DNA of 44,361 bases from an uncultured Bacteroidales bacterium (lineage in GTDB: Bacteria; Bacteroidota; Bacteroidia; Bacteroidales; UBA932): NCBI GenBank assembly GCA_900545245.1, contig UQYV01000027.1:1-44361 (forward strand), read 5' to 3'. Numbering within the stretch: position 1 is the first letter of the stretch; every line of letters begins with the position of its first letter. The notes beneath the pieces are model-generated. The model did no database searches. It was not told where the DNA came from and worked only from the letters and a program-made list of their open reading frames with translations. Made by a program: the position numbers and the translations under genes. Of this stretch, positions 32,692 through 42,546 are shown piece by piece.

Positions 32692-35619
32692 ATGGATGAG
32701 AAAAGAAGACTTGCTTTCAAAATGAAACTGAAGCCCGGCTGCGAGGAGGAGTATCGCAGGAGACATGCGGCTTTGTGGCCGGAAATGCGGGATGTGCTGA
32801 AAAAATCCAAAGTCGGCAACTATTCCATATTCTATGATCCGGACACCATGACCTTGTTCGCTTATCAGGAGACCGAAGAGGATTCATCGTCACAGGATCT
32901 GGGAGCGGATCCGATAGTCAGGAAATGGTGGCATTATATGAGCGACATAATGGAGGTGAATGAGGATGAGTCTCCAGTGTCCGTATCTCTCCGTCAACTT
33001 TTTTTATGGAATAGGCCTATGAGACGGATATATCTTTTCTTTGCCGCTCTCGGCACATTGTACTCATGTTCTTCTGCACCTTCTATCACGGACATGAGGG
33101 TTGAATGGTGCGAATCTCCGATATGCGTTGACACGCAGACACCGCGCTTCACATGGAACTTCGGTCCTTCGGAGTTCATGCAGCGGTCGTTTGACATCAC
33201 TGTCAGGGATGCTGAAGGCTCGGAGGTTTGGAATTCAGGGATCGTGGAGACAGGAGAAATGAATTACCGCAGCGCTGAAGATATGGGTCTCAGTCCAATG
33301 TCTTCATACAAGTGGCAAGTTGCCGCAACCGGGGCAGACGGGCGTAAAGTAGTTTCTGACGAGGCTTGCTTTGAGACGGCCCTGTTCTCGGAAGACGATT
33401 GGGTGGCGTCGTGGATAAGCGATGGCAGGCTGCAGGACGAGGAGACCGCTCCGGTGCTTAGGCGGGACTTTATCGCCGCAGGGGGCTTTTCAAAGGCTCG
33501 TCTCTGCATTTCCGCGGCTGCGTATGCAGACTTCACCATTAATGGGAAACCTGTGTTTTCCTCGCCGCTCAATCCTGCATACACCGATTATGGGAAGAGG
33601 AACCTTTACATCGTGAAAGATGTCACTGATTTCTTGCGGGAGGGCAATAACACGATGCTTGCTGTCTTGGGAAACGGCTTTTACAATGTGGTGGATTATG
33701 TTGCAGTCTGGGATTTCGACAAGGCATCATGGCGTGGCAGGGCAAGGATGATTGCCCAGCTTCAGGTCGATTACCCTGACGGACGGAAATATATAATAGG
33801 TACAGACTCATCATGGAAGGCTCTTGCCGAGCCTGAGGCGAACCCCTACAGGATGAACAATATCTATTCTGGAGACACATACGATTGCCGGATACCTTCT
33901 CCTGTGTCGGATGGCTGCTGCGCAGCGTCACCGGAGAGTGCCACGAGCCTTTGGACAGCGGCCGTGGCAGTCGCGGCTCCGTCTCCGGAGTTGCGGGCCC
34001 AATATATGGCAGAGAATGCAGTTTCCGAGAGGCTTGAGGCGCAGTGCGTCCGCCACTTCGGTGACACGGTGGCCCTATGCGACTTCGGCAAGAACATATC
34101 GGGACTTTCCGGCTTTGTCGTGGAAGGGACGGCCGGGACTGTGGTCAGGATTCGGCACGGCGAGCTCCTCGATTCCTGCGGAAGGCTCTGCGTGAAGCAC
34201 ATGGACGAGCATTTCAGACCGCGTCCTGGACATGAGTTCCAGACAGACGTGTTCATTCTCGCGGACGGGACAAACATCCTTGAAGACAAGTTCTCCTACG
34301 ACGGATTCCGATATGCGGAACTGTGTTCTGACCGCCCATTCACGCTCAAGTCCGCCGAAGCCTCGTTCATTCACACGGCCCTGGCTCAGACGGGAACCTT
34401 CAGTTCTACAGACACGCTTCTCGATGGCATACACGCCATGGTTATTCAGTCTTACCTTTCCAACAGCATGGGCATACCTACCGACTGCCCTCAGCGCGAG
34501 AAAAACGGTTGGACAGCGGACGGGCACGTTTCATGTGAAATCGGACTGCTCAACTTCGACAGCGCGAACTTCTATCTTAAGTGGATTGACGACATTGTTG
34601 ACAACCAGCGTCCGGACGGACAGATCTGCGCCATAATCCCGAGCCACGGATGGGGGCTCGGCATCGGTCCGGTGTGGGATGCCGTGCTTTTTATAGTTCC
34701 GGAAACTCTTTACAATTACACCGGTGACATCCGTGGCATCGAACGTGCCGCGGCGGCATGCCGGAAATACCTCTCTTTCCTCGAAACCCGCGAGGCCGAG
34801 GACGGCGCGATTGAATATGGGCTCGGAGACTGGGTGCCATACAAGACAGAGACCCCAAACGATTACACTTCCACATGCTATTATTGGTATATGCTCAAGA
34901 CGATGGCCCGATTCGAGGCCCTTCTCGGGGGTGATCCTGCCCCTTGGCAGGCAAAGGCTGACAAGATCCGCAGGCTCATAGTGTCGAAATGGTTTGACGG
35001 TACGACTGGAATCTGGGCCAATGGCTCTCAGACGGCGCAGTCGCTTGCCCTCTGGCTCGGTATTGTCCCGGAGGAAGCCGTTCCTGCGACGACGGAAAGG
35101 CTCGTTGACGCGGTGCACCGTGCGGACAACCATCTCGACTGCGGGATGATAGGCAGCAAGACCCTGCTCCGTGCCCTAACAGGACACGGGCATGCCGACC
35201 TCGCCTTCAGGCTTGCTACCGTCGGAACTGCCCCGTCATGGGCGTACTGGAGAAAGTGCGGCTATACGACTATGCCTGAACAGTGGACTATCCGCAAGGG
35301 CGTGGGGCTTTCAATGAATCATGTGTTCCTTGGGGATATTGACGCATGGATGTACAGCGACCTCGCCGGGATAAATTGTGATCCTCTCGTTCCCGGTTTT
35401 CGTCACATCGTCTTTCGTCCTCATTTCGTCGAGGGACTTGACGGCGTCTCTGCAAGCTGCCGTACCGCATCCGGAACCGTGGTCTCGTCATGGAAGAGAC
35501 ACCGCGGCAAGGTCAAGTTGGAAGTCTCCGTGCCATCCGGCACCACTGCGACACTTCACGCCGGCGGTCGCACAGAGGAACTCGCCTCAGGCAGACACTT
35601 CTTCACTTTTGACAATTAA
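32692..35619 (+). CDS. L-rhamnose mutarotase frame fused to GH78 alpha-L-rhamnosidase
   Basis: As written, one 975-residue frame joins two proteins. Residues 1 to about 105 are a full L-rhamnose mutarotase (RhaM: LAFKMKLKPGCEEEYRRRHA, SIFYDP, VRKWWHYMSDIMEVN, SPVSVSLRQLF), a cytoplasmic enzyme that interconverts rhamnose anomers. From residue 110 (ATG at 33019) a lipoprotein signal peptide begins (MRRIYLFFAALGTLYSC), followed by a complete GH78 alpha-L-rhamnosidase. The junction contains a T7 run (32999-33005). Removing one T makes RhaM end in LFYGIGL with a TGA at 33020-33022 that overlaps the GH78 ATG by ATGA, the same coupling used elsewhere in this window. I think two separate proteins is likelier than a real fusion, but the sequence as given is continuous. 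It heads the PUL2 operon; susC starts 19 bp after it. Confidence 0.75.
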   Translation: MDEKRRLAFKMKLKPGCEEEYRRRHAALWPEMRDVLKKSKVGNYSIFYDPDTMTLFAYQETEEDSSSQDLGADPIVRKWWHYMSDIMEVNEDESPVSVSLRQLFLWNRPMRRIYLFFAALGTLYSCSSAPSITDMRVEWCESPICVDTQTPRFTWNFGPSEFMQRSFDITVRDAEGSEVWNSGIVETGEMNYRSAEDMGLSPMSSYKWQVAATGADGRKVVSDEACFETALFSEDDWVASWISDGRLQDEETAPVLRRDFIAAGGFSKARLCISAAAYADFTINGKPVFSSPLNPAYTDYGKRNLYIVKDVTDFLREGNNTMLAVLGNGFYNVVDYVAVWDFDKASWRGRARMIAQLQVDYPDGRKYIIGTDSSWKALAEPEANPYRMNNIYSGDTYDCRIPSPVSDGCCAASPESATSLWTAAVAVAAPSPELRAQYMAENAVSERLEAQCVRHFGDTVALCDFGKNISGLSGFVVEGTAGTVVRIRHGELLDSCGRLCVKHMDEHFRPRPGHEFQTDVFILADGTNILEDKFSYDGFRYAELCSDRPFTLKSAEASFIHTALAQTGTFSSTDTLLDGIHAMVIQSYLSNSMGIPTDCPQREKNGWTADGHVSCEIGLLNFDSANFYLKWIDDIVDNQRPDGQICAIIPSHGWGLGIGPVWDAVLFIVPETLYNYTGDIRGIERAAAACRKYLSFLETREAEDGAIEYGLGDWVPYKTETPNDYTSTCYYWYMLKTMARFEALLGGDPAPWQAKADKIRRLIVSKWFDGTTGIWANGSQTAQSLALWLGIVPEEAVPATTERLVDAVHRADNHLDCGMIGSKTLLRALTGHGHADLAFRLATVGTAPSWAYWRKCGYTTMPEQWTIRKGVGLSMNHVFLGDIDAWMYSDLAGINCDPLVPGFRHIVFRPHFVEGLDGVSASCRTASGTVVSSWKRHRGKVKLEVSVPSGTTATLHAGGRTEELASGRHFFTFDN
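32999..33005 (+). repeat. T7 homopolymer at the RhaM-GH78 junction
   Basis: Seven consecutive T residues lie in the last codons of the mutarotase part. A change of one T switches between a continuous RhaM-GH78 frame (T7) and separate RhaM and GH78 cistrons (T6). It could be a slippage site, a true strain-level indel or a sequencing error. Confidence 0.7.
33019..35619 (+). other. GH78 alpha-L-rhamnosidase lipoprotein from internal start
   Basis: This part alone would be an 866-residue enzyme, a normal GH78 length, that releases terminal alpha-L-rhamnose. Lipobox Cys17 (TLYSC) is followed by SSAPSI without acidic residues, suggesting a periplasm-facing lipoprotein. The N-terminal beta domains include VEWCESPICVDTQTPRFTW and LCISAAAYADFTINGKPV. 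The (alpha/alpha)6 catalytic barrel contains DCPQREKNGWTADG (residues 489-502), which carries the acid-region Asp/Glu. TTMPEQW follows, with Glu754 at the place of the usual general base, then LAGINCDPLVPGFRHIVFRP leading into the C-terminal beta domain. In GH78 enzymes I remember, the position before the Glu is often Trp; here it is Pro. Confidence 0.85.
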
Positions 35620-35638
35620 CACACTAATCTGATAAGTT

Positions 35639-38600
35639 ATGAACATGAATGTATTATGCAGACTTCGCAGAGTCGGGACCGTGATTGCGACGATTTCGTT
35701 GTCGCTGTTCCTCTCGGCTGGTCTCAGCTTCGCCCAGAGCGGGCGGTCGATCAGCGGCAAGGTCACTGATCCTTCCGGCGCTCCGGTAATCGGAGCCGGA
35801 GTACTTGTTCATGGAACGTCTTCCGGAACAACCACTGACTCTGACGGCTCATGGACTCTCTCTCTGAGGCACCCAGATGCCGTAACGCTTGATGTCTCAA
35901 GCCTTGGATACAGGACCTCGACGGTCGTGGTTTCGGCATCGCAGACCGTTGTGAACATCGTCCTTGAGGAGGATATGACGACTCTTGACGACGTCGTTGT
36001 TGTCGCCTACGGAACCCAGAAAAGGGCATCCCTCACCGGTGCCATTTCTTCCGTGTCCTCAAAGGCAATCAAGGAGACGAGGAACGAAAATGTCGTTAAC
36101 ATGCTTTCCGGAAAGATGGCCGGCGTCCGTGTCGTGCAGACTTCCGGCGAACCCGGCTCGTTTTCTTCCTCAATCAATATCCGCGGAATGGGACGTCCTC
36201 TCGTCGTTATCGACGGCGTGCCCCGCGACAATATGGAACGTCTCGATGCCAACGAAATCGAGAGTATATCCACGCTTAAGGACGCATCCGCGGCTATTTA
36301 CGGTATGAGAGCATCGAACGGCGTCATTCTCATCACCACCAAGCGCGGTCAGAGTGGCACGTCCAACATCGAATACGAGGGTTATGCCGGATTCTCCATG
36401 CCGATAAACACCCCTGACGGACTCAACGCATGGCAGTTCATGGAGATTACTAACGAGAATAACATCATGCGAGGCTCAATGGAACCTGGCAAGTTCATCT
36501 ATTCCCTTGATGAAATCGAAAAATACCGCAATGGAACGAAGGTGGGCACCGAGTGGTGGAGAATCAACAATAATAATTATTCTCCACAGACGTCGCACAC
36601 CCTCTCCATTTCAGGCGGAACCGACCGGGTGCAGTATTTCACGAACGTCGCCTACATGAAGCAGACCGGAGTCTACAGCACCGGTGATCTGAACTACCAC
36701 AGATTCAACGTGCGCAGCAACATAGACGCTAAAGTGACCGACCACCTCAAGGCGGACCTTCTCATCAACGCAATGATGGATACGAAGAATTCTCCATACT
36801 ACGACACGGAGGTGTTCTACCGCACCGCATGGGTCGAGAGGCCTGTTGATGCCGCCTATGCCAACTACACGAAGCCATACATGGCAAACATATCGCAAGG
36901 ATACAACCCTCTGGCCATAACGGATTCTGATATTGTCGGTTACAAGAGACACAACCAGAAGATGGTTCAGCTCACCGGTGCCCTCACATACGACTTTCCA
37001 TGGGTGAAGGGGCTTCAAGCCAAGGCATCCTACTCGTACGACTACACCAACTGGGAGAACAAGGAACTCAAGAAATCCTACACTCTCTATACCTACAATG
37101 TTGAGAACAACGAGTTCATCCCTTCCGTCTACGGAGGAAAGGACGATCAACCGGAACTGAATTCGATAAAGAGGAGTACGCGCTTCAGTCAGAATAAGCT
37201 GTTCCAAGGCTCTTTGAGTTTTGACAGGACTTTCGGAAAACACCATGTCGCGGCGCTCGCTCTCTATGAGGCTCAGACCACCGATATGGACAACTTCTAT
37301 GCGCAGAGATACATCGAGATGACCTCGCTCGGGGAGCTCTCCAACGGCATCAGCGAAGGACAGTTAGGCTCTATGGACTCCAGCTACTACACCAGCGGAG
37401 CCCGCACCGCCGACCAGTCCGGTCTTTGGCAGATTGCCAGCAAGTCGGTTGTCGGCAGGGTGAACTACGACTATGCCGAGCGCTACTACGTCGAGGCGGC
37501 TTTCCGCTACGACGGCTCGTCAAAATTCTACAAGGGACACCAGTGGGGATTCTTCCCATCTGTCTCAGCAGGATGGCGCATATCCGAAGAACCGTTCATC
37601 AAGAACACCGCAGCCTCGTCCGTCATCGACAACCTCAAGCTCAGGGCATCCTACGGAGAGGCAGGCGACGACAGCACGGCTAACTTCCAATACATTGAGG
37701 GATATGAGTATGGTTCGGGCTCATTTGACTGGTGGCCGATCATTTGGGACGGCAAAGACGTGAACATCATCAAGCTCCTCGCTACCCCGAACGAAAATCT
37801 CACATGGATAAGGACAAGGACTGCCGACATCGGACTTGACGCCGACCTCTGGAACGGGATGCTCGGCTTTGAACTCGACTTCTTCCAAAGATTCCGCAGC
37901 GGCATTCCGGCAACACGCAATGTGACCATCCCTGACTGGCTCGGACAGAACCTCGCCCAGGAAAACCTCAACAGCGACAAGACCATGGGATTTGACCTCA
38001 CGCTGCGACATCGTCACCATTTCGGCGACTTCCGCTACGGCATCACGGGCAACATCGCCTTCTCCCGCACGAAGAGGGTCTATGTTGAGCAGGAACCTTA
38101 CGGAACCCAATACTTGAACTGGAGAAATATGGCGAAGGACCGTTACAACGACATCTGGTGGGGATATGACTACACAGGACAATTCGGCAGTCTTGAGCAG
38201 ATTTGGAGCGCTCCAATTATGGACAGCCGCGGAAATTCAGAACTCAAGCCGGGTGACTACAGCTACGGGGACTGGAATGGGGATGGAGTCATCGATGACA
38301 ACGATAAACACCCGATTGTCTTTGGAGCGCAGTCCACTCCTGTCATGTACTACGGATTCACGATTGACATGTCATGGAAGGGCATCGATCTTACGGCTGT
38401 CTTTCAGGGCGGCGCGTTCAACAACGTCAAGTACGACTGGTATCTCGCGTCTCCGTTCATCTACGACAAGAACGGCCCGGCATACTTCTACGACCGCTAT
38501 CACATGGCCGACCCGTCCGCTGACCCTAAGGATCCGCGCACGGAGTGGGTGAAGGGCTACCTCCCTACCACGAGTCAGGGAAGCGAGGCCATGTCTCTCA

Positions 38601-38854
38601 ATACCTCCACTTCCAAGGCTTCGCTCCATGACGCTTCCTACCTGCGTCTGAAGTCATTGGAAATAGGCTACACCTTCCCTCAGAAGTGGATGAGCAAGGT
38701 GAAGGTCAAGAACCTCCGGGTGTTCGCGAATGCTTACAACCTATTCACGATAACCGGTCTGAAATACCTTGACCCTGAGCATCCGTCTTCTGGCTATGGA
38801 ACCACCTACCCGCTTATCTGCACAGTCAACTTCGGTGTAAACCTTAAATTCTGA
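35639..38854 (+). CDS. SusC-like TonB-dependent outer-membrane transporter (PUL2)
   Basis: This 1071-residue oligosaccharide importer has a signal peptide ending near LSAGLSFAQS and a carboxypeptidase-regulatory-like domain (ISGKVTDPSGAPVIGAGVLVHG). It also has the TonB-region motif DDVVVVAYGTQKRASLTGAIS, a plug (GRPLVVIDGVPRDNMERL, ISTLKDASAAIYGMRASNGVI) and a barrel ending in TVNFGVNLKF. A YGDWNGDGVIDDNDKHP motif typical of SusC proteins is present. It is distinct in sequence from the PUL1 SusC and paired with the susD 7 bp downstream. It presumably imports rhamnose-containing oligosaccharides, given the GH78 just upstream. Confidence 0.96.
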   Translation: MNMNVLCRLRRVGTVIATISLSLFLSAGLSFAQSGRSISGKVTDPSGAPVIGAGVLVHGTSSGTTTDSDGSWTLSLRHPDAVTLDVSSLGYRTSTVVVSASQTVVNIVLEEDMTTLDDVVVVAYGTQKRASLTGAISSVSSKAIKETRNENVVNMLSGKMAGVRVVQTSGEPGSFSSSINIRGMGRPLVVIDGVPRDNMERLDANEIESISTLKDASAAIYGMRASNGVILITTKRGQSGTSNIEYEGYAGFSMPINTPDGLNAWQFMEITNENNIMRGSMEPGKFIYSLDEIEKYRNGTKVGTEWWRINNNNYSPQTSHTLSISGGTDRVQYFTNVAYMKQTGVYSTGDLNYHRFNVRSNIDAKVTDHLKADLLINAMMDTKNSPYYDTEVFYRTAWVERPVDAAYANYTKPYMANISQGYNPLAITDSDIVGYKRHNQKMVQLTGALTYDFPWVKGLQAKASYSYDYTNWENKELKKSYTLYTYNVENNEFIPSVYGGKDDQPELNSIKRSTRFSQNKLFQGSLSFDRTFGKHHVAALALYEAQTTDMDNFYAQRYIEMTSLGELSNGISEGQLGSMDSSYYTSGARTADQSGLWQIASKSVVGRVNYDYAERYYVEAAFRYDGSSKFYKGHQWGFFPSVSAGWRISEEPFIKNTAASSVIDNLKLRASYGEAGDDSTANFQYIEGYEYGSGSFDWWPIIWDGKDVNIIKLLATPNENLTWIRTRTADIGLDADLWNGMLGFELDFFQRFRSGIPATRNVTIPDWLGQNLAQENLNSDKTMGFDLTLRHRHHFGDFRYGITGNIAFSRTKRVYVEQEPYGTQYLNWRNMAKDRYNDIWWGYDYTGQFGSLEQIWSAPIMDSRGNSELKPGDYSYGDWNGDGVIDDNDKHPIVFGAQSTPVMYYGFTIDMSWKGIDLTAVFQGGAFNNVKYDWYLASPFIYDKNGPAYFYDRYHMADPSADPKDPRTEWVKGYLPTTSQGSEAMSLNTSTSKASLHDASYLRLKSLEIGYTFPQKWMSKVKVKNLRVFANAYNLFTITGLKYLDPEHPSSGYGTTYPLICTVNFGVNLKF

Positions 38855-38861
38855 CAGGACA

Positions 38862-40745
38862 ATGAAAAGAAAGATATCAGCTATAATATTGGCAGCGGCT
38901 CTTGCCGTGCAGATGCTCTCTTCCTGCACGAGCCTCGACATCGCGCCTACCAAGAACCTGCGTGAGGACCAGGTCTTCGACAATGAGGTCGGAGTCACTG
39001 CGGCACTCGCCTCCCTCTACTCCCTCATTCCCATTGCAGCCCACAACGCCAGCCTTTGGGGCGGAATCCAGGGCGATGCAGGCTCGCCTTTCTCAATCTG
39101 GAACAATCCGGGCATGGTCACAGGAGAAACCCAGTGCACTCCGCTGCGGGTGGCTCTGACACAGAAGACCTGCAACGGCGGCATGCTCTCGTGGTGGGAC
39201 TACTCTTCAGTCCGTTACGCCAACCTTGTGCTCAAGGGACTTGAGGACAACGCAGAAGCATTCGCGGATAGGAAAGAACTCTATAACCATTGGCTCGGTG
39301 AGGCTTATTTCTGCCGTGCCTTCATGTATTTTGCAATGGTCCGCAGTTACGGTGGAGTTCCGATTGTCACGACGCCTGAAAGCTATGTCGGCAAGGACTC
39401 AGAGGCTCTTTTCAAACCGAGGAACACATGCGAGGAATGCTATGACTTCATTGCGGAAGACCTCCGCAAGGCTTATGATCTCATGGGCGACAACGAACTC
39501 AATGGCGGACGTGCCAATAAGTACATAGCTGCCGGCATTCTTTCGCGGGCTATGCTTACGGCGGCATCCGAGGCCAAATACGGCAGCGTGCAGCTCGACG
39601 GACTTGTCGGCATCCCGTCTTCCGAGGCAAAAAAATACTACATACTGGCTTATGAGGCCGCCTGCATGGCTATGGACAACGGGGGTAAGTACGAACTCTA
39701 CAATGTATACAACGACGGCACTGCCGAAGGAATGATAAAGAACTATTGGAATCTCTTCATCGATGAGTCTTCAGCCAACAAAGAACGCATGTTCATAAAA
39801 GAATACAATGCGTCTCTCTCAAATGCCCGTCCGGAGAACTGGACTGTCCAGCAGATGCCTTACCACTACTCCATGATTAACGACTCGGGAGAACTTTCCG
39901 CGCCTGTCGAGTGGCTTGAACTCTTTGACGATGTAGACGGCAACCCGTTCAAACTCAACGTAGGTCCGGAGGACAACCCTGTGAGATATGACAAGACTCT
40001 TGACCTTTTCGCGAAGGCCCAGCCTCGTCTCAAGGCTTCCGTGCTCGTGCCGGGCGCGAAGATTCCTGGACGCAAGAATGGCGAAGAGGATGCTGTCTTC
40101 GAGGTTCGCAAGGGTATCTACGACAGCTATCCTGATGGTAAACTTTACGAAACCGCATCCTTTGAGGACAAGCATCCCAACGGAATGACCATTCAGGGCT
40201 GGTGCGGAGTCGGCAGTTCGATGACTAACGGCAATGGTTGCCTTGTCTGGAAATGGTGCAATCCTGACGCCACGGCAAACTGGTGGGCAGGCTCTGTCGA
40301 CTGGATTGAACTTCGCTATGCCGAAGTGCTCCTGTCCAAGGCAGAGGCCGCTGTCAACATCCTCGGTGAAGTCGTTGACGGGAAGACAGTCACGATGGCA
40401 GATGCCGTAGAGCCGATAAACCTCATCCGCAGGAGAGCCGGCACTACGGAACTTACTAGCGTGGACGAGGATCTCGTGAAGAGGGAGCGTCGCTGTGAGC
40501 TGGCATTTGAGAACAGGACGTTCTGGGATCTGAAGAGGTGGCACATGTATGAGCAGGTCATCCAGAACAAGACCTTCTCGGCACTCTATCCCTACTACGT
40601 CGTGGACGAAGGAAAATATATCTTCAAGATTCACGAGCGCAGCGAAATCAGATACACATACGAGGCCAAGTCCTACTATGCCCCGATTTCTACGAGCGTC
40701 ATCGCGAAGAGCAATAGGGCGATAATTCAGAATCCAGGGTATTAA
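38862..40745 (+). CDS. SusD/RagB-like nutrient-binding lipoprotein (PUL2)
   Basis: This 627-residue lipoprotein has lipobox Cys22 (MLSSC) and typical SusD segments: IAPTKNLREDQVFDNEVGVTAALASLYSLI, the helical part HWLGEAYFCRAFMYFAMVRSYGGVPIV, and the C-terminal part WIELRYAEVLLSKAEAAVNI, KRERRCELAFENRTFWDLKRWHMYEQV and YYAPISTSVIAKSNRAIIQNPGY. It forms the lid of the PUL2 SusC. It is longer than the PUL1 SusD, with an extended middle loop region (about residues 330-460), which may reflect a different glycan. Confidence 0.95.
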   Translation: MKRKISAIILAAALAVQMLSSCTSLDIAPTKNLREDQVFDNEVGVTAALASLYSLIPIAAHNASLWGGIQGDAGSPFSIWNNPGMVTGETQCTPLRVALTQKTCNGGMLSWWDYSSVRYANLVLKGLEDNAEAFADRKELYNHWLGEAYFCRAFMYFAMVRSYGGVPIVTTPESYVGKDSEALFKPRNTCEECYDFIAEDLRKAYDLMGDNELNGGRANKYIAAGILSRAMLTAASEAKYGSVQLDGLVGIPSSEAKKYYILAYEAACMAMDNGGKYELYNVYNDGTAEGMIKNYWNLFIDESSANKERMFIKEYNASLSNARPENWTVQQMPYHYSMINDSGELSAPVEWLELFDDVDGNPFKLNVGPEDNPVRYDKTLDLFAKAQPRLKASVLVPGAKIPGRKNGEEDAVFEVRKGIYDSYPDGKLYETASFEDKHPNGMTIQGWCGVGSSMTNGNGCLVWKWCNPDATANWWAGSVDWIELRYAEVLLSKAEAAVNILGEVVDGKTVTMADAVEPINLIRRRAGTTELTSVDEDLVKRERRCELAFENRTFWDLKRWHMYEQVIQNKTFSALYPYYVVDEGKYIFKIHERSEIRYTYEAKSYYAPISTSVIAKSNRAIIQNPGY

Positions 40746-40757
40746 AAGAACATTACA

Positions 40758-41441
40758 ATGAAAAAGACAATAATTGCTTTATGTATTCTTGCTGTGGCTG
40801 TAGTCTCCTGCAAGGTGGACACATATAATCTGCCTTCCGAGACTCTTACCGGAAAGGTAGTCTGTGCGGACGGAACGCCTTTCATCACCGAGCAGCCTAA
40901 CGGGTTCAGAATCCGTCTCGACGAGGTCGTTGACGGAAAGATTACCAACTTCCCGCAGTATTTCTGGGGTAAGCCTGATGGAACGTTCCGCAATACTAAG
41001 ATTTTCAAGGGAACATACGTCGTGCAGCCTGTCGAGGGTGCCTTTCTCCCTGTAGACCCGGTTGAGGTGGAGATTTCGGGCGAGACTGAACTGACATTCG
41101 AGGTCACTCCGAACATCACCATCAACGCCGCCATCACCACGAGCGGTCCGGACATCATTGCCAAGTACCGTCTGACGAAGGCGCCGGGCGCCGGAAAAAT
41201 CACGACGGCGCGCCTGCTTGTTTCAAAGTGGAACCCGAACGTGGGAATGAACCGTCTGGACAGGGAAGCCGTGCGCGACCTGAGCGGGGTCAAAGACGAG
41301 GCAATCCTGACCACGACCTATACCGATTCGGTGCTCGACTGCCTTGAGCCGGGCGTGACCTATTATGTGCGTGTTGCGGCGCTTGCATCGAACACTTCAG
41401 GACGCTACAATTTCTCCGAGGTTGTGAAGATTGAAATGTAA
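40758..41441 (+). CDS. DUF3823-type lipoprotein (PUL2)
   Basis: This 227-residue lipoprotein has lipobox Cys18 (AVVSC), followed by KVDTYNLPSETLTGKVVCADGTPF. That start and the overall length fit DUF3823 proteins, which are found next to susD genes in Bacteroidota. The first half looks like a carboxypeptidase-regulatory/transthyretin-like beta-sandwich, and the second half like an Ig/Fn3-type domain (LLVSKWNPNVGMN, CLEPGVTYYVRVAALA). It is probably part of the surface glycan-binding complex in the SusE position; no enzyme motif is visible. It starts 12 bp after susD. Confidence 0.78.
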   Translation: MKKTIIALCILAVAVVSCKVDTYNLPSETLTGKVVCADGTPFITEQPNGFRIRLDEVVDGKITNFPQYFWGKPDGTFRNTKIFKGTYVVQPVEGAFLPVDPVEVEISGETELTFEVTPNITINAAITTSGPDIIAKYRLTKAPGAGKITTARLLVSKWNPNVGMNRLDREAVRDLSGVKDEAILTTTYTDSVLDCLEPGVTYYVRVAALASNTSGRYNFSEVVKIEM

Positions 41442-41485
41442 TGTTCTCAATAAGTTAGAATACTGCGAAACTTGAATTAAGGAAT

Positions 41486-42484
41486 ATGAAAACAACAGTT
41501 AAGATTATGCTTGCGGCGTCGCTTCTCGTTCTCGCTGCGTGCAACAAGCCATACGATCCGATTGGTCCCAACAGACCATCGCCGGTGCTCCTCGTGAATC
41601 CGCTTGAACTCGCCTTCAGTTCCGACGGGGGTACGCTAAGTTCGAAAATTTCGACTAATGCCGAGACAGTGCAGATTGGAGAATTACCGGAGTGGATAGA
41701 ATCCGCAAAGGTGAGCGATGATCTCAGCTCGATTGAAGTGAAAGTGAAGCCTAACGCTGACGAGAAGAACGTGAAGAGGGGAACGGTGAAGATGGTCTGC
41801 GCTTCGGGAGACAACACGGTGACCCAGTCGCTCAAGATCTTTCAGGCAGGAACCGGTTCTGAAATCGCGTTCGCCTCATTCACCGGCAAGACACTTCCTT
41901 CCGGGTGGAAAGCCGATGACCCTACACGCCTTGCTGTGGGCAACGGCTATCTTGCGATTACCTCGGACGACATTCCGGGCTATCTCTACACCTGCCCGGA
42001 TAAGTTCTCCTCGCGAACCTACTATTTTTCCGTTGACATGAAGATGAAAGACGGCGGAGACGGCGGGGTGAAGCTCTACCTCAACGACGATCCGAAGCAG
42101 GACCTGAAGGTTTACCTCAGCTACAACTCTGCGCGTAACCGCGGCGGCATCTGGGTGCAGAACGGGTCCACATGGTGTGCGATGGATGACGGCACTGTGG
42201 GATCCGGTGACTGCCCTAACAAATGGGAGGAAGTCTATGTGATGCCGGACGCTTCCGAAATGGATGACTGGTGGAGGCTCGAAGTCTATAACACCGAGAC
42301 CACGCCGAATGAACCGGTGATTGCGGTCAAGGCCCTCAAGACTCTCAACGGCGAGACTAAGGTTCTCAAGGCTCTCTACTCCCGCAAGTTCACATTCGTG
42401 AATGCCGATCCTGGCTGCGCTGGACTTTGGGGACGCTCCGGCGAGACCCAGTTCAAGAATTTCGTCCTGTCTTATGGAAAATAG
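41486..42484 (+). CDS. BACON-domain surface lipoprotein (PUL2)
   Basis: This 332-residue lipoprotein has lipobox Cys19 (VLAAC), followed by NKPYDPIGPN. A BACON-like domain occupies about 30-120 (LLVNPLELAFSSDGGTLSSKIST, LPEWIESAK, RGTVKMVCASGDNTVTQSLKIFQAG). The C-terminal approximately 200 residues form a beta-rich module starting FASFTGKTLPSGWK and ending TQFKNFVLSYGK. The same module pattern ends the next protein. It likely binds glycan on the cell surface. No catalytic residues recognised. Confidence 0.72.
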   Translation: MKTTVKIMLAASLLVLAACNKPYDPIGPNRPSPVLLVNPLELAFSSDGGTLSSKISTNAETVQIGELPEWIESAKVSDDLSSIEVKVKPNADEKNVKRGTVKMVCASGDNTVTQSLKIFQAGTGSEIAFASFTGKTLPSGWKADDPTRLAVGNGYLAITSDDIPGYLYTCPDKFSSRTYYFSVDMKMKDGGDGGVKLYLNDDPKQDLKVYLSYNSARNRGGIWVQNGSTWCAMDDGTVGSGDCPNKWEEVYVMPDASEMDDWWRLEVYNTETTPNEPVIAVKALKTLNGETKVLKALYSRKFTFVNADPGCAGLWGRSGETQFKNFVLSYGK

Positions 42485-42546
42485 GCATGCATAACAAGAA
42501 AATATGTTCTATCATATCAAATAACATTCAGTAACCAATCATTATT

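Noticed and set aside
36611..37246. 211-residue minus-strand open frame opposite susC of PUL2
   Set aside because: Shadow of the conserved SusC barrel; no start context or family match.
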